Source: Demequina gelatinilytica (GTDB lineage: Bacteria > Actinomycetota > Actinomycetes > Actinomycetales > Demequinaceae). Taken from it: a DNA stretch of 64,000 nt. The notes under the pieces are model-generated. The model searched no databases, was not told the DNA's origin, and saw only the letters and a list, made by a program, of their open reading frames with translations. The stretch's first letter is position 1; every line of letters starts with the position of its first letter. Positions 48,228 to 60,435 of the stretch are shown piece by piece. The stretch is taken from NCBI RefSeq assembly GCF_000971115.1, contig NZ_BBLV01000001.1:124001-188000 (forward strand), read 5' to 3'. Made by a program: the position numbers and the translations under genes.

Positions 48228-48632
48228 GTGGACGCGCGCGACGACCGTCTCGAGATGGCGGCCGCCCTCGAGCGGCGCCGGCAGGCGGAGTCGCGCGCGG
48301 CGGCCGGCCTCATCGAGGCGTTCGTCCGCGACGCCGAGGCGGCCGGGCTGGCCCCCGAGACGCTCACGGCGCGCACGTACGACGGCCGCTCCCGCATCCG
48401 TACGCATGTGACGGGGTGGTACCTCAAGCGCGACCGGTCGGTCGGCGTCGGCACCGACGGGAGCTTCTACGTGCTGTCGACGCCGGGCGGGCTCATGGAA
48501 CGGCTCCGGGGTGCGACGCTCGCTCCCGCCGATCCCCCGCTCGAGCTGGGCCGCGGCGCGCGCGACGGCGAGTCCCTGCCGCTGCAGGAGGCGCTCGACA
48601 AGCGCCTCGCGGGCGGCGACTCCTGGGGCTGA
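48228..48632 (+). CDS. small unknown protein downstream of the coiled-coil gene
   Basis: A 134-residue soluble protein with a GTG start at 48228, one base after the coiled-coil stop, so it is probably cotranslated. An N-terminal helix (AALERRRQAESRAAAGLIEAFVRDAEAAG) leads to a beta-rich part (YDGRSRIRTHVTGWYLKRDRSVGVGTDGSFYVLSTPG). I do not recognise a named family. The tight linkage hints at a partner of the scaffold protein. Confidence 0.78.
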   Translation: MDARDDRLEMAAALERRRQAESRAAAGLIEAFVRDAEAAGLAPETLTARTYDGRSRIRTHVTGWYLKRDRSVGVGTDGSFYVLSTPGGLMERLRGATLAPADPPLELGRGARDGESLPLQEALDKRLAGGDSWG

Positions 48633-48688
48633 CACCCGCCGGCGCCGCATCGCGCCTGGATGACCAGCGGTTCCCGGACGTGGATGGA

Positions 48689-48726
48689 GGGGGCACCTCA
48701 CGCCCCCCTCGTGGTGAGGTGCCCCC
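48689..48726. terminator. bidirectional terminator hairpin
   Basis: GGGGGCACCTCAC (48689-48701) pairs perfectly with 48714-48726 over a 12-nt loop, in the gap between convergent genes. A short AT-richer stretch (48777-48791) lies beside it. Confidence 0.78.
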
Positions 48727-48813
48727 GCACCAGCATGGTGACACGGGCACCGTGAGCGCGCCATACCCGCGGCACAAATTTCACATATCGGTAACGCGGG
48801 GGGCCTGATCGTC

Positions 48814-49581
48814 TCAGGATGCGGTCTCGGCGCGCTCGATCAGGCCGGCGACCAGCCCTGCGACGGCCTCCGGCGCCTCGACCGCGCACAGGTGCCCGAC
48901 GCCTTCCAGCACCACCGGCTCGACCCCCAGCGAGGCCGCCATGGCGCGCGCGGCGGGCTGCCCGGCGATCGCATCGTGCTCGCCTACGGCCACGAAGGCG
49001 GGGACCTCGAGCGACGAGAGCACCTCGGTGCGGTCGGGACGGGCCGCCATGGCGCGCTGCCCCCATGCGATGCCGTCGCCGCCGTGGCGCGCGATGTTCG
49101 CCGCGACCGTCCCGACAAGCGCCTCGCGCGCCTCGCCCTGCGTGCCCACCAGGCCCTCAGCAGCGCCGCGCGGATCCGGGTGACCCTCGGCGCCGTCGAC
49201 CTGGTCGGCGAGAGCGAGGCGGGCGTCGCGCGCCTCGTCCGTGTCGGCCTCCGACTTGGTGCCCAGCAGACCGATCCCGGCGACCGCCTCCGGGTGACGC
49301 TCGGCGACGGCCATCGCGATGTAGCCGCCCATCGAGCAGCCGACCCACACCGCGTTCCGATGCCCCGTGACCTCGCGCATCGCGAGCACCGCGGCATCCG
49401 CGACGAGCTCGAGCGACGGCTCCTCGTCCGGGAGCGGCATGTCGCCGATGCCAGGCACGTCGAACGTGATGATGTCGCCGGGGAGCGCGGGCAACGCCTC
49501 CAGCAGCGGGTCCCATTGGGACCTGTCGACAGGGAAGGCGTTGAGGAGGACCAGGGGCGTGCCGTCGGGTACGAGGCTCAC
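48814..49581 (-). CDS. alpha/beta-fold hydrolase
   Basis: Hydrolase of 255 residues with the usual LLNAFPVDRSQWDPLLEAL opening and oxyanion region. The nucleophile elbow is GCSMGG, with Ser near residue 102. The acid is probably in VGEHDAIAGQP and the histidine in EGVGHLCAVEAP. No signal peptide. The substrate is unknown. The second gene upstream on the same strand is also an alpha/beta hydrolase, but of a different type. Confidence 0.88.
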   Translation of the reverse strand: MSLVPDGTPLVLLNAFPVDRSQWDPLLEALPALPGDIITFDVPGIGDMPLPDEEPSLELVADAAVLAMREVTGHRNAVWVGCSMGGYIAMAVAERHPEAVAGIGLLGTKSEADTDEARDARLALADQVDGAEGHPDPRGAAEGLVGTQGEAREALVGTVAANIARHGGDGIAWGQRAMAARPDRTEVLSSLEVPAFVAVGEHDAIAGQPAARAMAASLGVEPVVLEGVGHLCAVEAPEAVAGLVAGLIERAETAS

Positions 49582-49609
49582 GGGAGACTCCTTGAGGTCG
49601 GGCCTGACC

Positions 49610-50356
49610 TCATTCCACCATGGACGCGGGCACCGCGTCGGGCAGCGGCGCGCGGTCGGGCGCGACGCGCTCGACGATCGCCTGGTGGACCAGCCTCACG
49701 TACCGCTCCCCCACCCACAGGTGCTTCGCCTCGGGCACGGCGATCAGCTCGAGCTGGGTGAGCGGTGCGAAGCGCTCGCGCGCCTCCTCCGGCTGGAGGA
49801 AGTCGTCGTGCTCCGGGACCAGCGCGGTGACCGGCTTGCCCGTGGCCGCCCAACGGCGCATGTCCTCCTCGGTGGCACGATGCAGGGGCGGGGACAGCAG
49901 GATCGCCCCCTCGACGTCCAGATCGGCGCCGTGCATGAGCGTGAGCTCCGTGCCGAAGCTCCAGCCGACGAGCCACCGGTGCGGGAGCCCCCGGCTCACC
50001 GCGAAGTCGACCGCGGCGCGCACATCGGCGGCCTCGCCGATGCCCTCCTCGAAGCGGCCCTCGGAGGTCCCCCGCGGCGAGGACGTCCCGCGCGTGTTGA
50101 AGCGCAGCACCGCGAGCCCGGCGAGCGCAGGAAGCCGCCAGGCGGCCTTGCGGTACACGTGCGAGTCCATGAAGCCGCCGTGCGTCGGCAGAGGGTGGAG
50201 CGTGATGAGCGTGCCCGTGACGGGGCCGTGCGCGGGAAGCGCGAGCTCGCCCACGAGCGTGAGCCCGTCCTCGGTGCGCAGCACGATCTCCTCGCGGTCG
50301 GCAGGGAGCACGGTCATCGAGCGCAGCTCGACCAGGTTCTCGGTGTCCTCGGTCAT
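49610..50356 (-). CDS. alpha/beta hydrolase (dienelactone-hydrolase/CocE-like, small)
   Basis: A 248-residue hydrolase: TLITLHPLPTHGGFMDSHVYRKAAW, then FNTRGTSSPRG, the nucleophile elbow GWSFGTEL, and C-terminal VPEHDDFLQPEEARERF plus AVPEAKHLWVGE with the likely His. The GWSxG elbow and RGTSSPRGTSEG segment resemble cytoplasmic hydrolases conserved in actinobacteria. GAGAGGA precedes the ATG at 50356. It starts 19 nt after the zinc-site gene upstream and is probably in one operon with it and the next hydrolase. Confidence 0.84.
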   Translation of the reverse strand: MTEDTENLVELRSMTVLPADREEIVLRTEDGLTLVGELALPAHGPVTGTLITLHPLPTHGGFMDSHVYRKAAWRLPALAGLAVLRFNTRGTSSPRGTSEGRFEEGIGEAADVRAAVDFAVSRGLPHRWLVGWSFGTELTLMHGADLDVEGAILLSPPLHRATEEDMRRWAATGKPVTALVPEHDDFLQPEEARERFAPLTQLELIAVPEAKHLWVGERYVRLVHQAIVERVAPDRAPLPDAVPASMVE

Positions 50357-50375
50357 CGTGTCCTCTCTCAGCGCC

Positions 50376-50681
50376 TCAGCGGGCGCGCCCGAAGCCCTGC
50401 CAGCAGCCGGTGTGCCAGTGCCGGCGCGCATCGGCGGCGGCCTCGGCGCCCATGATGCTCTCGACCGGCCAGGCGACCACGTGCTGCACTGCGCCCGAGA
50501 TCTCACCATGGCAGCCGGGGCACACGAAGGTGCGGTCCGTCGGTCGCGGGATGGCGACGTAGAAGTCCTCGCCCCGGGGGCCTCGCTCGATGCGCGCGCG
50601 GTTGCCCCACACCCGATCGACGTCGAGCTCCTCGTGGGGCCTGCCGTACGGGCGCTTGGAGGAGCGACGACCGGAAGGCAT
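50376..50681 (-). CDS. small zinc-site protein of unknown function
   Basis: A 101-residue basic protein. FVCPGCHGEI supplies a CxxC pair, and HWHTGCW supplies His and Cys ligands, enough for one zinc site. A conserved-looking N-terminus (SGRRSSKRPYGRPHEELDVDRV) precedes it. Such proteins are common in actinobacteria, often annotated only as hypothetical or mislabelled as ATP/GTP-binding. Possibly nucleic-acid binding. First gene of a three-gene run with two hydrolases. Confidence 0.8.
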   Translation of the reverse strand: MPSGRRSSKRPYGRPHEELDVDRVWGNRARIERGPRGEDFYVAIPRPTDRTFVCPGCHGEISGAVQHVVAWPVESIMGAEAAADARRHWHTGCWQGFGRAR

Positions 50682-50756
50682 GGGGTCCAGTCTACGGCCG
50701 CACGGTGCCCCGCTCCCCCGCCCGGCGCATCGTCGCCGGACGGGCGGAGCGTGAGG

Positions 50757-52208
50757 TCAGTACGTGCGCGCGGGCGTCTCCACCGCCGCGTCGAGCTCCG
50801 CGAGCGGCAGCGGTCCGCGGCGCGCGATGGTCGCGCGGTACCAGTAGGCCGAGTCCTTCCAGCGGCGCTCCTGGGTCGCGTAGTCCACGCGGACGATCCC
50901 GAAGCGCTTGGCGTAGCCCTGCGCCCACTCGAAGTTGTCCATGAGGCTCCAGGCCATGTAGCCGCGGACGTCGGCGCCCTCCTCGATCGCGGTCCTCACC
51001 GCGCCGATGTGGTCGTGGAGGTAGCTCACGCGGTCCGCGTCGCGGATGCGGCCGTCCTCACCCAGCACGTCGTCCCACGCGCCGCCGTTCTCGGTGACGT
51101 AGAGCGGCTTCCCGGTCTCCCGGTGGATCTTCATGAGGTGCGCGTGGAGCGCGCCGGGGTCCGTGTTCCAGCCCATCGCGGTCATCTTCCCGGGAGGGGT
51201 CATGAACTCGATCTGCTCGTCGCCCGGCCACGGCGAGTTGGCGCCGGCCTTGTGGCCGTCCGCGAGCGTCGCGACGTCCGATGCGGCCTTGGCCTTGTGC
51301 GCGTTGTGGCGCACCACGTGGGAGGCGTAGTAGTTCACGCCGAACCAGTCGACGGCGCCCTTCATCTCCTCGAGGTCGCCCTGCTGCACGAACGCCCAGT
51401 CGGTGAGGTGCTCGGTGTTGGGTCGCAGGATCGCCGGGTACGTGCCGTCCACGAACGGCTGGTGGAACATGCCGTTGGCGAGCGCATCGATGTGCGCGCT
51501 CGCGGCGAGGTCGAGGGGGTTCGACGGGTCCCACGGACGCGGCGTGTGCGAGTTGTTGACGATGCCGATGCGCAGGTCGGGCCGCACGGCCTTCATGGCG
51601 CGGTAGGCGCGTGCATGCGAGAGCAGCAGGTGGTGCGCGGCGGTGAGGCCCTCGACATCGTCCGCATGGCCCGGCGCGTGCGCGCCGGAGCCGTAGCCCA
51701 CGAACGAGCTCACCCACGGCTCGTTGAACGTCGCCCACGTCTCGACGTCGGCGCCCAGCTCCTCCGCAATGCGGGTCGCGTACGCGACGAACGCGTCGAC
51801 CGTGTCGCGGCTGAGCCAGCCGCCCTTGTCCTCGAGCGGCTGCGGGAGGTCCCAGTGGTACAGGGTCGCGAGGGGCACGATGCCCTTCTCGCGCAGACGC
51901 GCCACCAGGCCCCTGTAGAAGGCGATGCCCTCGGGGTTGAACTCGCCCGTGCCGGTGGGCTGCACGCGGGGCCACGCGATGGAGAAGCGGTACGCCTGGA
52001 GACCCAGGTCGACCATCATGTCGATGTCGCGCTCCCACCGGTGGTAGTGGTCGCACGCGACGTCGCCGGTGTCGCCCTCGACCACCGCGCCGGGCGTGTG
52101 CGAGAACGTGTCCCAGATGGACGGCCCGCGGCCGCCTTCGGTGGCCGCGCCCTCGATCTGGTAGGCGGCCGTGGCCGCGCCGAAGAGGAAGTCCTGGGGG
52201 AAGATCAT
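50757..52208 (-). CDS. GH1 beta-glucosidase/beta-galactosidase
   Basis: Cytoplasmic GH1 enzyme of 483 residues: FLFGAATAAYQIEGA at the N-terminus, YRFSIAWPRVQP, acid/base Glu163 in ATFNEPW, nucleophile Glu373 in YVTENGG, and MAWSLMDNFEWAQGYAKRFG near the end. It probably hydrolyses cellobiose or related beta-linked disaccharides. The ATG at 52208 lies 7 nt after a TAGGCT box, so the message is probably leaderless. A LacI-type palindrome overlaps the promoter, so it is likely sugar-induced as a single gene. Confidence 0.94.
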   Translation of the reverse strand: MIFPQDFLFGAATAAYQIEGAATEGGRGPSIWDTFSHTPGAVVEGDTGDVACDHYHRWERDIDMMVDLGLQAYRFSIAWPRVQPTGTGEFNPEGIAFYRGLVARLREKGIVPLATLYHWDLPQPLEDKGGWLSRDTVDAFVAYATRIAEELGADVETWATFNEPWVSSFVGYGSGAHAPGHADDVEGLTAAHHLLLSHARAYRAMKAVRPDLRIGIVNNSHTPRPWDPSNPLDLAASAHIDALANGMFHQPFVDGTYPAILRPNTEHLTDWAFVQQGDLEEMKGAVDWFGVNYYASHVVRHNAHKAKAASDVATLADGHKAGANSPWPGDEQIEFMTPPGKMTAMGWNTDPGALHAHLMKIHRETGKPLYVTENGGAWDDVLGEDGRIRDADRVSYLHDHIGAVRTAIEEGADVRGYMAWSLMDNFEWAQGYAKRFGIVRVDYATQERRWKDSAYWYRATIARRGPLPLAELDAAVETPARTY

Positions 52209-52215
52209 GGATGCG

Positions 52216-52235
52216 AGCCTAGCCGAAACGATTCG
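52216..52235 (-). promoter_or_regulatory. GH1 promoter -10 and LacI-type operator
   Basis: On the minus strand the operator CGAATCGTTTCG (52235-52224, palindromic except one pair) is followed by a -10 box TAGGCT (52221-52216), then 7 nt to the ATG. Bound repressor would cover the spacer between -35 and -10. The box differs from the TGTGAnCGnTCnCA class seen in the galactan region, so another LacI-family protein may act here. Confidence 0.6.
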
Positions 52236-52249
52236 ACCCGAGCCCCTCA

Positions 52250-52351
52250 CCCGACAGCGCCAACGGAGCTGGTCCCGGTTCGCAGGCGTGTCGCGCCGAG
52301 GAACGGCCGACACGCCGCATCGTTCCCGCGGGATCCGTTGCTGCTGTCGGG
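52250..52351. terminator. about 100-nt nested dyad between nucS and the GH1 gene
   Basis: Outer arms: CCCGACAGC (52250-52258) with GCTGTCGGG (52343-52351), then after a 3-by-3 mismatch AACGGA (52262-52267) with TCCGTT (52334-52339). An inner hairpin GGCGTGTCG (52285-52293) with CGACACGCC (52308-52316) is extended by GCC/GGC around a GAGGAAC loop. The element ends 9 nt past the nucS stop. A terminator of the atp-nucS transcript is likeliest, but its size and rod shape also fit a structured RNA. Confidence 0.55.
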
Positions 52352-52360
52352 GTGGGAGAG

Positions 52361-53056
52361 CTAGAAGAGCCGGTCGCTCAGGTCCACGTCGCCCTTCATC
52401 GCCTCGTAGTCGAGGAGCAGGCAACGGATGCCTCGGTCCTCCGCGAGCACGCGGGCCTGGGGCTTGATCTCCTGCGCGGCGAACACGCCCTGCACGGGCG
52501 CGAGGAGCGGATCGCGGTTCATGAGCTCGAGGTAGCGCGTGAGCTGCTCGACGCCGTCGATCTCGCCGCGACGCTTGATCTCGATCGCGACGGAGGCGCC
52601 GGCCGAGTCGCGCGCGAGGATGTCCACCGGGCCGATCGCGGTCATGTACTCGCGGCGCACCAGGGTGTGCCCGTCGCCGAGCAGCGTGATCTGGGCCGCG
52701 AGGAGCTCCTGGAGGTGCGCCTCGACGCCGTCCTTGACGAGCCCCGGGTCCACCCCGAGCTCGTGCTCGGTGTCGGACAGCACCTCGTGGAGCTCGATCT
52801 CGAGGCGGTCGTCCGTCTTGTCGTGCTGGACCACCCAGACCTCGGTGACGCCGCGCTCCGCGGCCTCCTCCGTGAGGGAGGAGGACCGCAGAGTGCACGG
52901 CGGGCTCATCCAGTTGAGCGGCTTGTACGAGCCGCCATCCGAATGGAGCAGGACCGAGCCGTCGGCCTTGACCATGATGGCTCGGGTCGCGAGCGGAAGA
53001 TGCGCTGACAGCCGTCCGGTGTACCGGGCCGCGCAGCGCGCGATCACCACCCGCAT
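52361..53056 (-). CDS. nucS: mismatch-specific endonuclease NucS
   Basis: A 231-residue endonuclease that cuts both strands at mismatches and replaces MutSL in most actinobacteria. The N-terminal domain ([39 protein letters not shown]) binds DNA. The C-terminal RecB-like domain shows [12 protein letters not shown], then [19 protein letters not shown], which hold the catalytic Asp, Glu and Lys, and ends with a short acidic tail typical of beta-clamp contact (DLSDRLF). The ATG shares one base with the atpC stop, so it is the last gene of the ATP synthase operon. Confidence 0.94.
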   Translation of the reverse strand: MRVVIARCAARYTGRLSAHLPLATRAIMVKADGSVLLHSDGGSYKPLNWMSPPCTLRSSSLTEEAAERGVTEVWVVQHDKTDDRLEIELHEVLSDTEHELGVDPGLVKDGVEAHLQELLAAQITLLGDGHTLVRREYMTAIGPVDILARDSAGASVAIEIKRRGEIDGVEQLTRYLELMNRDPLLAPVQGVFAAQEIKPQARVLAEDRGIRCLLLDYEAMKGDVDLSDRLF

Positions 53057-53343
53057 CAGTGAGCGGCCGGAGCCTTCGCCTCGGCGGGGGCCACGGGCTC
53101 GACCACGACCGTGACCACGTCACGGTCGAAGGACACGAAGCCCGAGGAGATCGGGAACTCGGCGTCGCCGTCGGCCCCGCCGCGCACGCGCACGGTGCCG
53201 GCCCGCAGGACGGACAGCACCGGCTCGTGCCCGGTCAGGAGGCCGATCTCGCCCTCCACGGTGGGCGCGACGAGCCGCTCCGCCGTCCCCGACCAGAGGA
53301 CCCGGTCGGGGGCGACGACGTCGACGGTGAGAGGACCGGCCAT
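53056..53343 (-). CDS. atpC: ATP synthase epsilon subunit, short form
   Basis: A 95-residue subunit of the F1 central stalk. [46 protein letters not shown] is the N-terminal beta-barrel that contacts gamma and the c-ring. The C-terminal two-helix domain found in about 130-residue homologues is absent; the protein ends soon after [15 protein letters not shown]. The inhibitory up-state of epsilon is therefore not available. Starts 2 nt after the atpD stop. Confidence 0.93.
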   Translation of the reverse strand: MAGPLTVDVVAPDRVLWSGTAERLVAPTVEGEIGLLTGHEPVLSVLRAGTVRVRGGADGDAEFPISSGFVSFDRDVVTVVVEPVAPAEAKAPAAH

Positions 53344-53345
53344 GA

Positions 53346-55737
<2,392 letters not shown>

Positions 55738-55740
55738 CGG

Positions 55741-57372
55741 CTACTTCTTCTCCGCGACGATGCGCTCCTGCTCGACGGAGACGCCCTCACCGTCGTCGAC
55801 GGTCGAGTCCGTGGTCAGCGCCACGCTCTCGCCCTCGAGGAAGGTCGAGACGAAGTCGTCGACGTGCGTGTGGAGCGCCGCCTCGTTGTCGTCGGACAGC
55901 TGACCGGTGGTCGCGATGTCGGACAGGATCGAGGTGTTGCGACGCAGGTGGTCGAGCAGCTCGCGCTCGAAGCGCAGCACATCGCCCACGGCGATCTTGT
56001 CGAGCTTGCCCTTGGTGCCGGCCCACACGGACACGACCTGCTCCTCGACCGGGAACGGCGAGTACTGGGGCTGCTTGAGCAGCTCCATGAGGCGTGCACC
56101 ACGGGTCAGCTGCTGGCGCGAGGCCGCGTCGAGGTCGGACGCGAACATCGCGAACGCCTCGAGCGAGCGGTACTGCGCGAGCTCGAGCTTGAGCGTGCCG
56201 GAGACCTTCTTCATGGCCTTGACCTGCGCGGAGCCACCGACGCGCGACACGGAGATACCGACGTCGACCGCGGGGCGCTGGTTCGCGTTGAACAGGTCCG
56301 ACTGGAGGAAGATCTGGCCGTCGGTGATCGAGATGACGTTGGTCGGGATGTAGGCCGAGACGTCGTTGGCCTTGGTCTCGATGACCGGGAGACCCGTCAT
56401 CGAGCCCGCGCCCATCTCGTCCGACAGCTTCGCGCAACGCTCGAGCAGACGGCTGTGCAGGTAGAACACGTCGCCGGGGTACGCCTCGCGGCCCGGCGGG
56501 CGACGCAGGAGCAGCGACACGGCACGGTAGGCCTCGGCCTGCTTCGACAGGTCGTCGAAGATGATCAGGACGTGCTTGCCGTCGTACATCCAGTGCTGGC
56601 CGATGGCCGAGCCGGTGTAGGGCGCGAGGTACTTGAAGCCGGCCGGGTCGGACGCGGGGGCCGCGACGATGGTCGTGTACTCGAGCGCGCCGGCCTCCTC
56701 GAGGGCGCCACGCACCGAGGCGATGGTCGAGCCCTTCTGACCGATGGCGACGTAGATGCAGCGGACCTGCTTGGACGGGTCGCCGCTCTCCCAGTTGGCC
56801 TTCTGGTTGATGATCGTGTCGATCGCGATCGCGGTCTTGCCGGTCTGGCGGTCGCCGATGATCAGCTGGCGCTGGCCACGGCCGATCGGGATCATCGCGT
56901 CGATGGCCTTGAGACCCGTCTGGAGGGGCTCGTGCACCGACTTGCGCTGCATGACGCCGGGCGCCTGGAGCTCGAGCGCGCGGCGCGCCTCGGTCTCGAT
57001 GTCGCCGAGGCCGTCGATCGGGTTGCCGAGCGGGTCGACCACGCGGCCGAGGTAGCCGTCGCCGACCGCGACGGAGAGCACCTCGCCGGTGCGCTGGACC
57101 GTCTGGCCCTCCTCGATACCCGTGAACTCACCGAGCACCACGACGCCGATCTCGCGGACGTCGAGGTTGAGCGCGAGGCCGAGCGTGCCGTCCTCGAAGC
57201 GCAGCAGCTCGTTGGCCATGCAGCCCGGAAGCCCCTCGACCTGCGCGATGCCGTCGGCCGCGAGCGTCACGCGACCCACCTCGTCGACCACGGCGCCCTT
57301 GGGCTCGTAGGACTTCACGTAGCTGTCGAGTGCAGCCCGGATCTCGTCGGGGCTGATCGTCAACTCTGCCAT
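55741..57372 (-). CDS. atpA: ATP synthase alpha subunit
   Basis: Regulatory nucleotide-binding F1 subunit of 543 residues. Walker [71 protein letters not shown] and [11 protein letters not shown] are diagnostic. The C-terminus carries an acidic extension (about 515-543, [22 protein letters not shown]) beyond the core, as in mycobacterial alpha subunits, where it restrains ATP hydrolysis. Confidence 0.97.
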   Translation of the reverse strand: MAELTISPDEIRAALDSYVKSYEPKGAVVDEVGRVTLAADGIAQVEGLPGCMANELLRFEDGTLGLALNLDVREIGVVVLGEFTGIEEGQTVQRTGEVLSVAVGDGYLGRVVDPLGNPIDGLGDIETEARRALELQAPGVMQRKSVHEPLQTGLKAIDAMIPIGRGQRQLIIGDRQTGKTAIAIDTIINQKANWESGDPSKQVRCIYVAIGQKGSTIASVRGALEEAGALEYTTIVAAPASDPAGFKYLAPYTGSAIGQHWMYDGKHVLIIFDDLSKQAEAYRAVSLLLRRPPGREAYPGDVFYLHSRLLERCAKLSDEMGAGSMTGLPVIETKANDVSAYIPTNVISITDGQIFLQSDLFNANQRPAVDVGISVSRVGGSAQVKAMKKVSGTLKLELAQYRSLEAFAMFASDLDAASRQQLTRGARLMELLKQPQYSPFPVEEQVVSVWAGTKGKLDKIAVGDVLRFERELLDHLRRNTSILSDIATTGQLSDDNEAALHTHVDDFVSTFLEGESVALTTDSTVDDGEGVSVEQERIVAEKK

Positions 57373-57420
57373 GCCATCTCTCCTGTCAGTACCGCCGTGG
57401 CGGCCGGTGGTGCGTCGGGC

Positions 57421-58233
57421 TTAACCGACAAGTCGTCGTCGTGCTTCGTCGAGCCGGGACAGGACGGTGCCGTCCACGACCTCGTGCCCGACCTGAACTC
57501 GGATGCCGCCCAGGACCTCGGGGTCCACAGCGACGTTGATCGTGACCTCGCGGCCGTACGCCTGCGTGAGCAGCGAGACGAGCCGCGTGCGCTGCGCCGC
57601 GCTGAGCTCGACCGCGGCGGTGACATGCGCGAGCACCTTCTCGCGGTGCTCGGCGGCGTCCTCGAGGAGCCGTTCGAGCGCCGGGAGCAGGCGGTGGCCA
57701 CGCGGCACGCCCACGACCCTGCGCAGCAGGGCATCCGTGGTCGGCAGCAGCTTGCCGCCGAGCACGCCCTCGAGCAGCGCCAGACGCGCCTCCTTGGTCG
57801 CGGAGCGGTTGCCCAGCGCCGTGAGGAGGTCGCGGTCGCCGGAGACCGCCCGCTCGACGCGGAACAGCTGCTCCTCGACGTCGTCGAGGGTGCCCGCGTC
57901 GAGGGCGTACGCGAAGATCGCGCGCTCCCCCGCATCGTCGATCGCGTCGGCGAGGTCGTCCTCGGCCGACCAGCGCGCACCGGCGAACGCCGCGAGGGCG
58001 TCCACCACGCGCGGGTCGAAGGAGGCGAACAGCTGGCGGACCAGCTCGCCCTTGGACTCGGCCGAGCGGGCCGGATCCGTGAGGGCACGGCGGAGCGAGC
58101 CCGACCCGTCGAGCGCGTCCACCGCTGCGAACAGCTGCTCCGCGATGACGATGCCGTCCTTGCGGTTCGCCGCCATCACGGGGGCGAGCTGCTGGAGCAC
58201 CGCGTCACGCGACGCCTGGCTCGTTCCACGCAT
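57421..58233 (-). CDS. atpH: ATP synthase delta subunit
   Basis: Peripheral-stalk subunit of 270 residues, longer than the usual 180 because of an N-terminal extension seen in actinobacteria. The C-terminal part, VTAAVELSAAQRTRLVSLLTQAYGREVTINVAVDPEVLGGIRVQVGHEVVDGTVLSRLDEARRRL, is the conserved OSCP domain. Confidence 0.95.
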   Translation of the reverse strand: MRGTSQASRDAVLQQLAPVMAANRKDGIVIAEQLFAAVDALDGSGSLRRALTDPARSAESKGELVRQLFASFDPRVVDALAAFAGARWSAEDDLADAIDDAGERAIFAYALDAGTLDDVEEQLFRVERAVSGDRDLLTALGNRSATKEARLALLEGVLGGKLLPTTDALLRRVVGVPRGHRLLPALERLLEDAAEHREKVLAHVTAAVELSAAQRTRLVSLLTQAYGREVTINVAVDPEVLGGIRVQVGHEVVDGTVLSRLDEARRRLVG

Positions 58234-58237
58234 GCGC

Positions 58238-59941
<1,704 letters not shown>

Positions 59942-60027
59942 GAAGTCTCCTGTGCGATGGCTTCTTGGGCGCGGACCATCGTCCGACGCCGTTGACTGCG
60001 CGCTAGCCTAACGCATCGAAGCCGGGA

Positions 60028-60435
60028 CTAAGGACCCGGCTGGACGTACGGAATGCGCGCTTTGCGCATCGTGGCCACATCGACCACGAGCGATGCCACG
60101 ATACCCGTGACGGCGGTGGCCGCGAACGCCACCTTGTGGAACGATTCGACGTTCTTCAGCAGCAGCAGCGCGACGATGATGACCAGCATCTTGCCCAGCC
60201 ACGAGAAGGCGACGATGCCTGCCATGACATGCGGCGGCTTGCGATGCCCGACGAGCATCGCGACCGGCGTGGGGATCGCGCCGAGCGCGGCCACGGCGGC
60301 GCCGACCAGGGCGGCGACGGCCGCCGCGGGCCCCGCGACGGCCCACGCGATCGCGGCGCCGACCACGGCGATCGCACCGAGGACGATCCCGATGAGGACG
60401 ATCGCACGGCGATACATCCGTGCCTCTGCGGTCAT
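60028..60435 (-). CDS. AtpI-like membrane protein of the ATP synthase operon
   Basis: A 135-residue protein with four hydrophobic segments (IVLIGIVLGAIAVVGAAIAW, AAVAALVGAAVAALGA, MAGIVAFSWLGKMLVIIVALLLL, VAFAATAVTGIVASLVVDVATM). Small membrane proteins in this position are AtpI/assembly-factor-like and help c-ring assembly or Mg uptake. The ATG at 60435 overlaps the upstream transferase stop by 4 nt. Confidence 0.82.
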   Translation of the reverse strand: MTAEARMYRRAIVLIGIVLGAIAVVGAAIAWAVAGPAAAVAALVGAAVAALGAIPTPVAMLVGHRKPPHVMAGIVAFSWLGKMLVIIVALLLLKNVESFHKVAFAATAVTGIVASLVVDVATMRKARIPYVQPGP

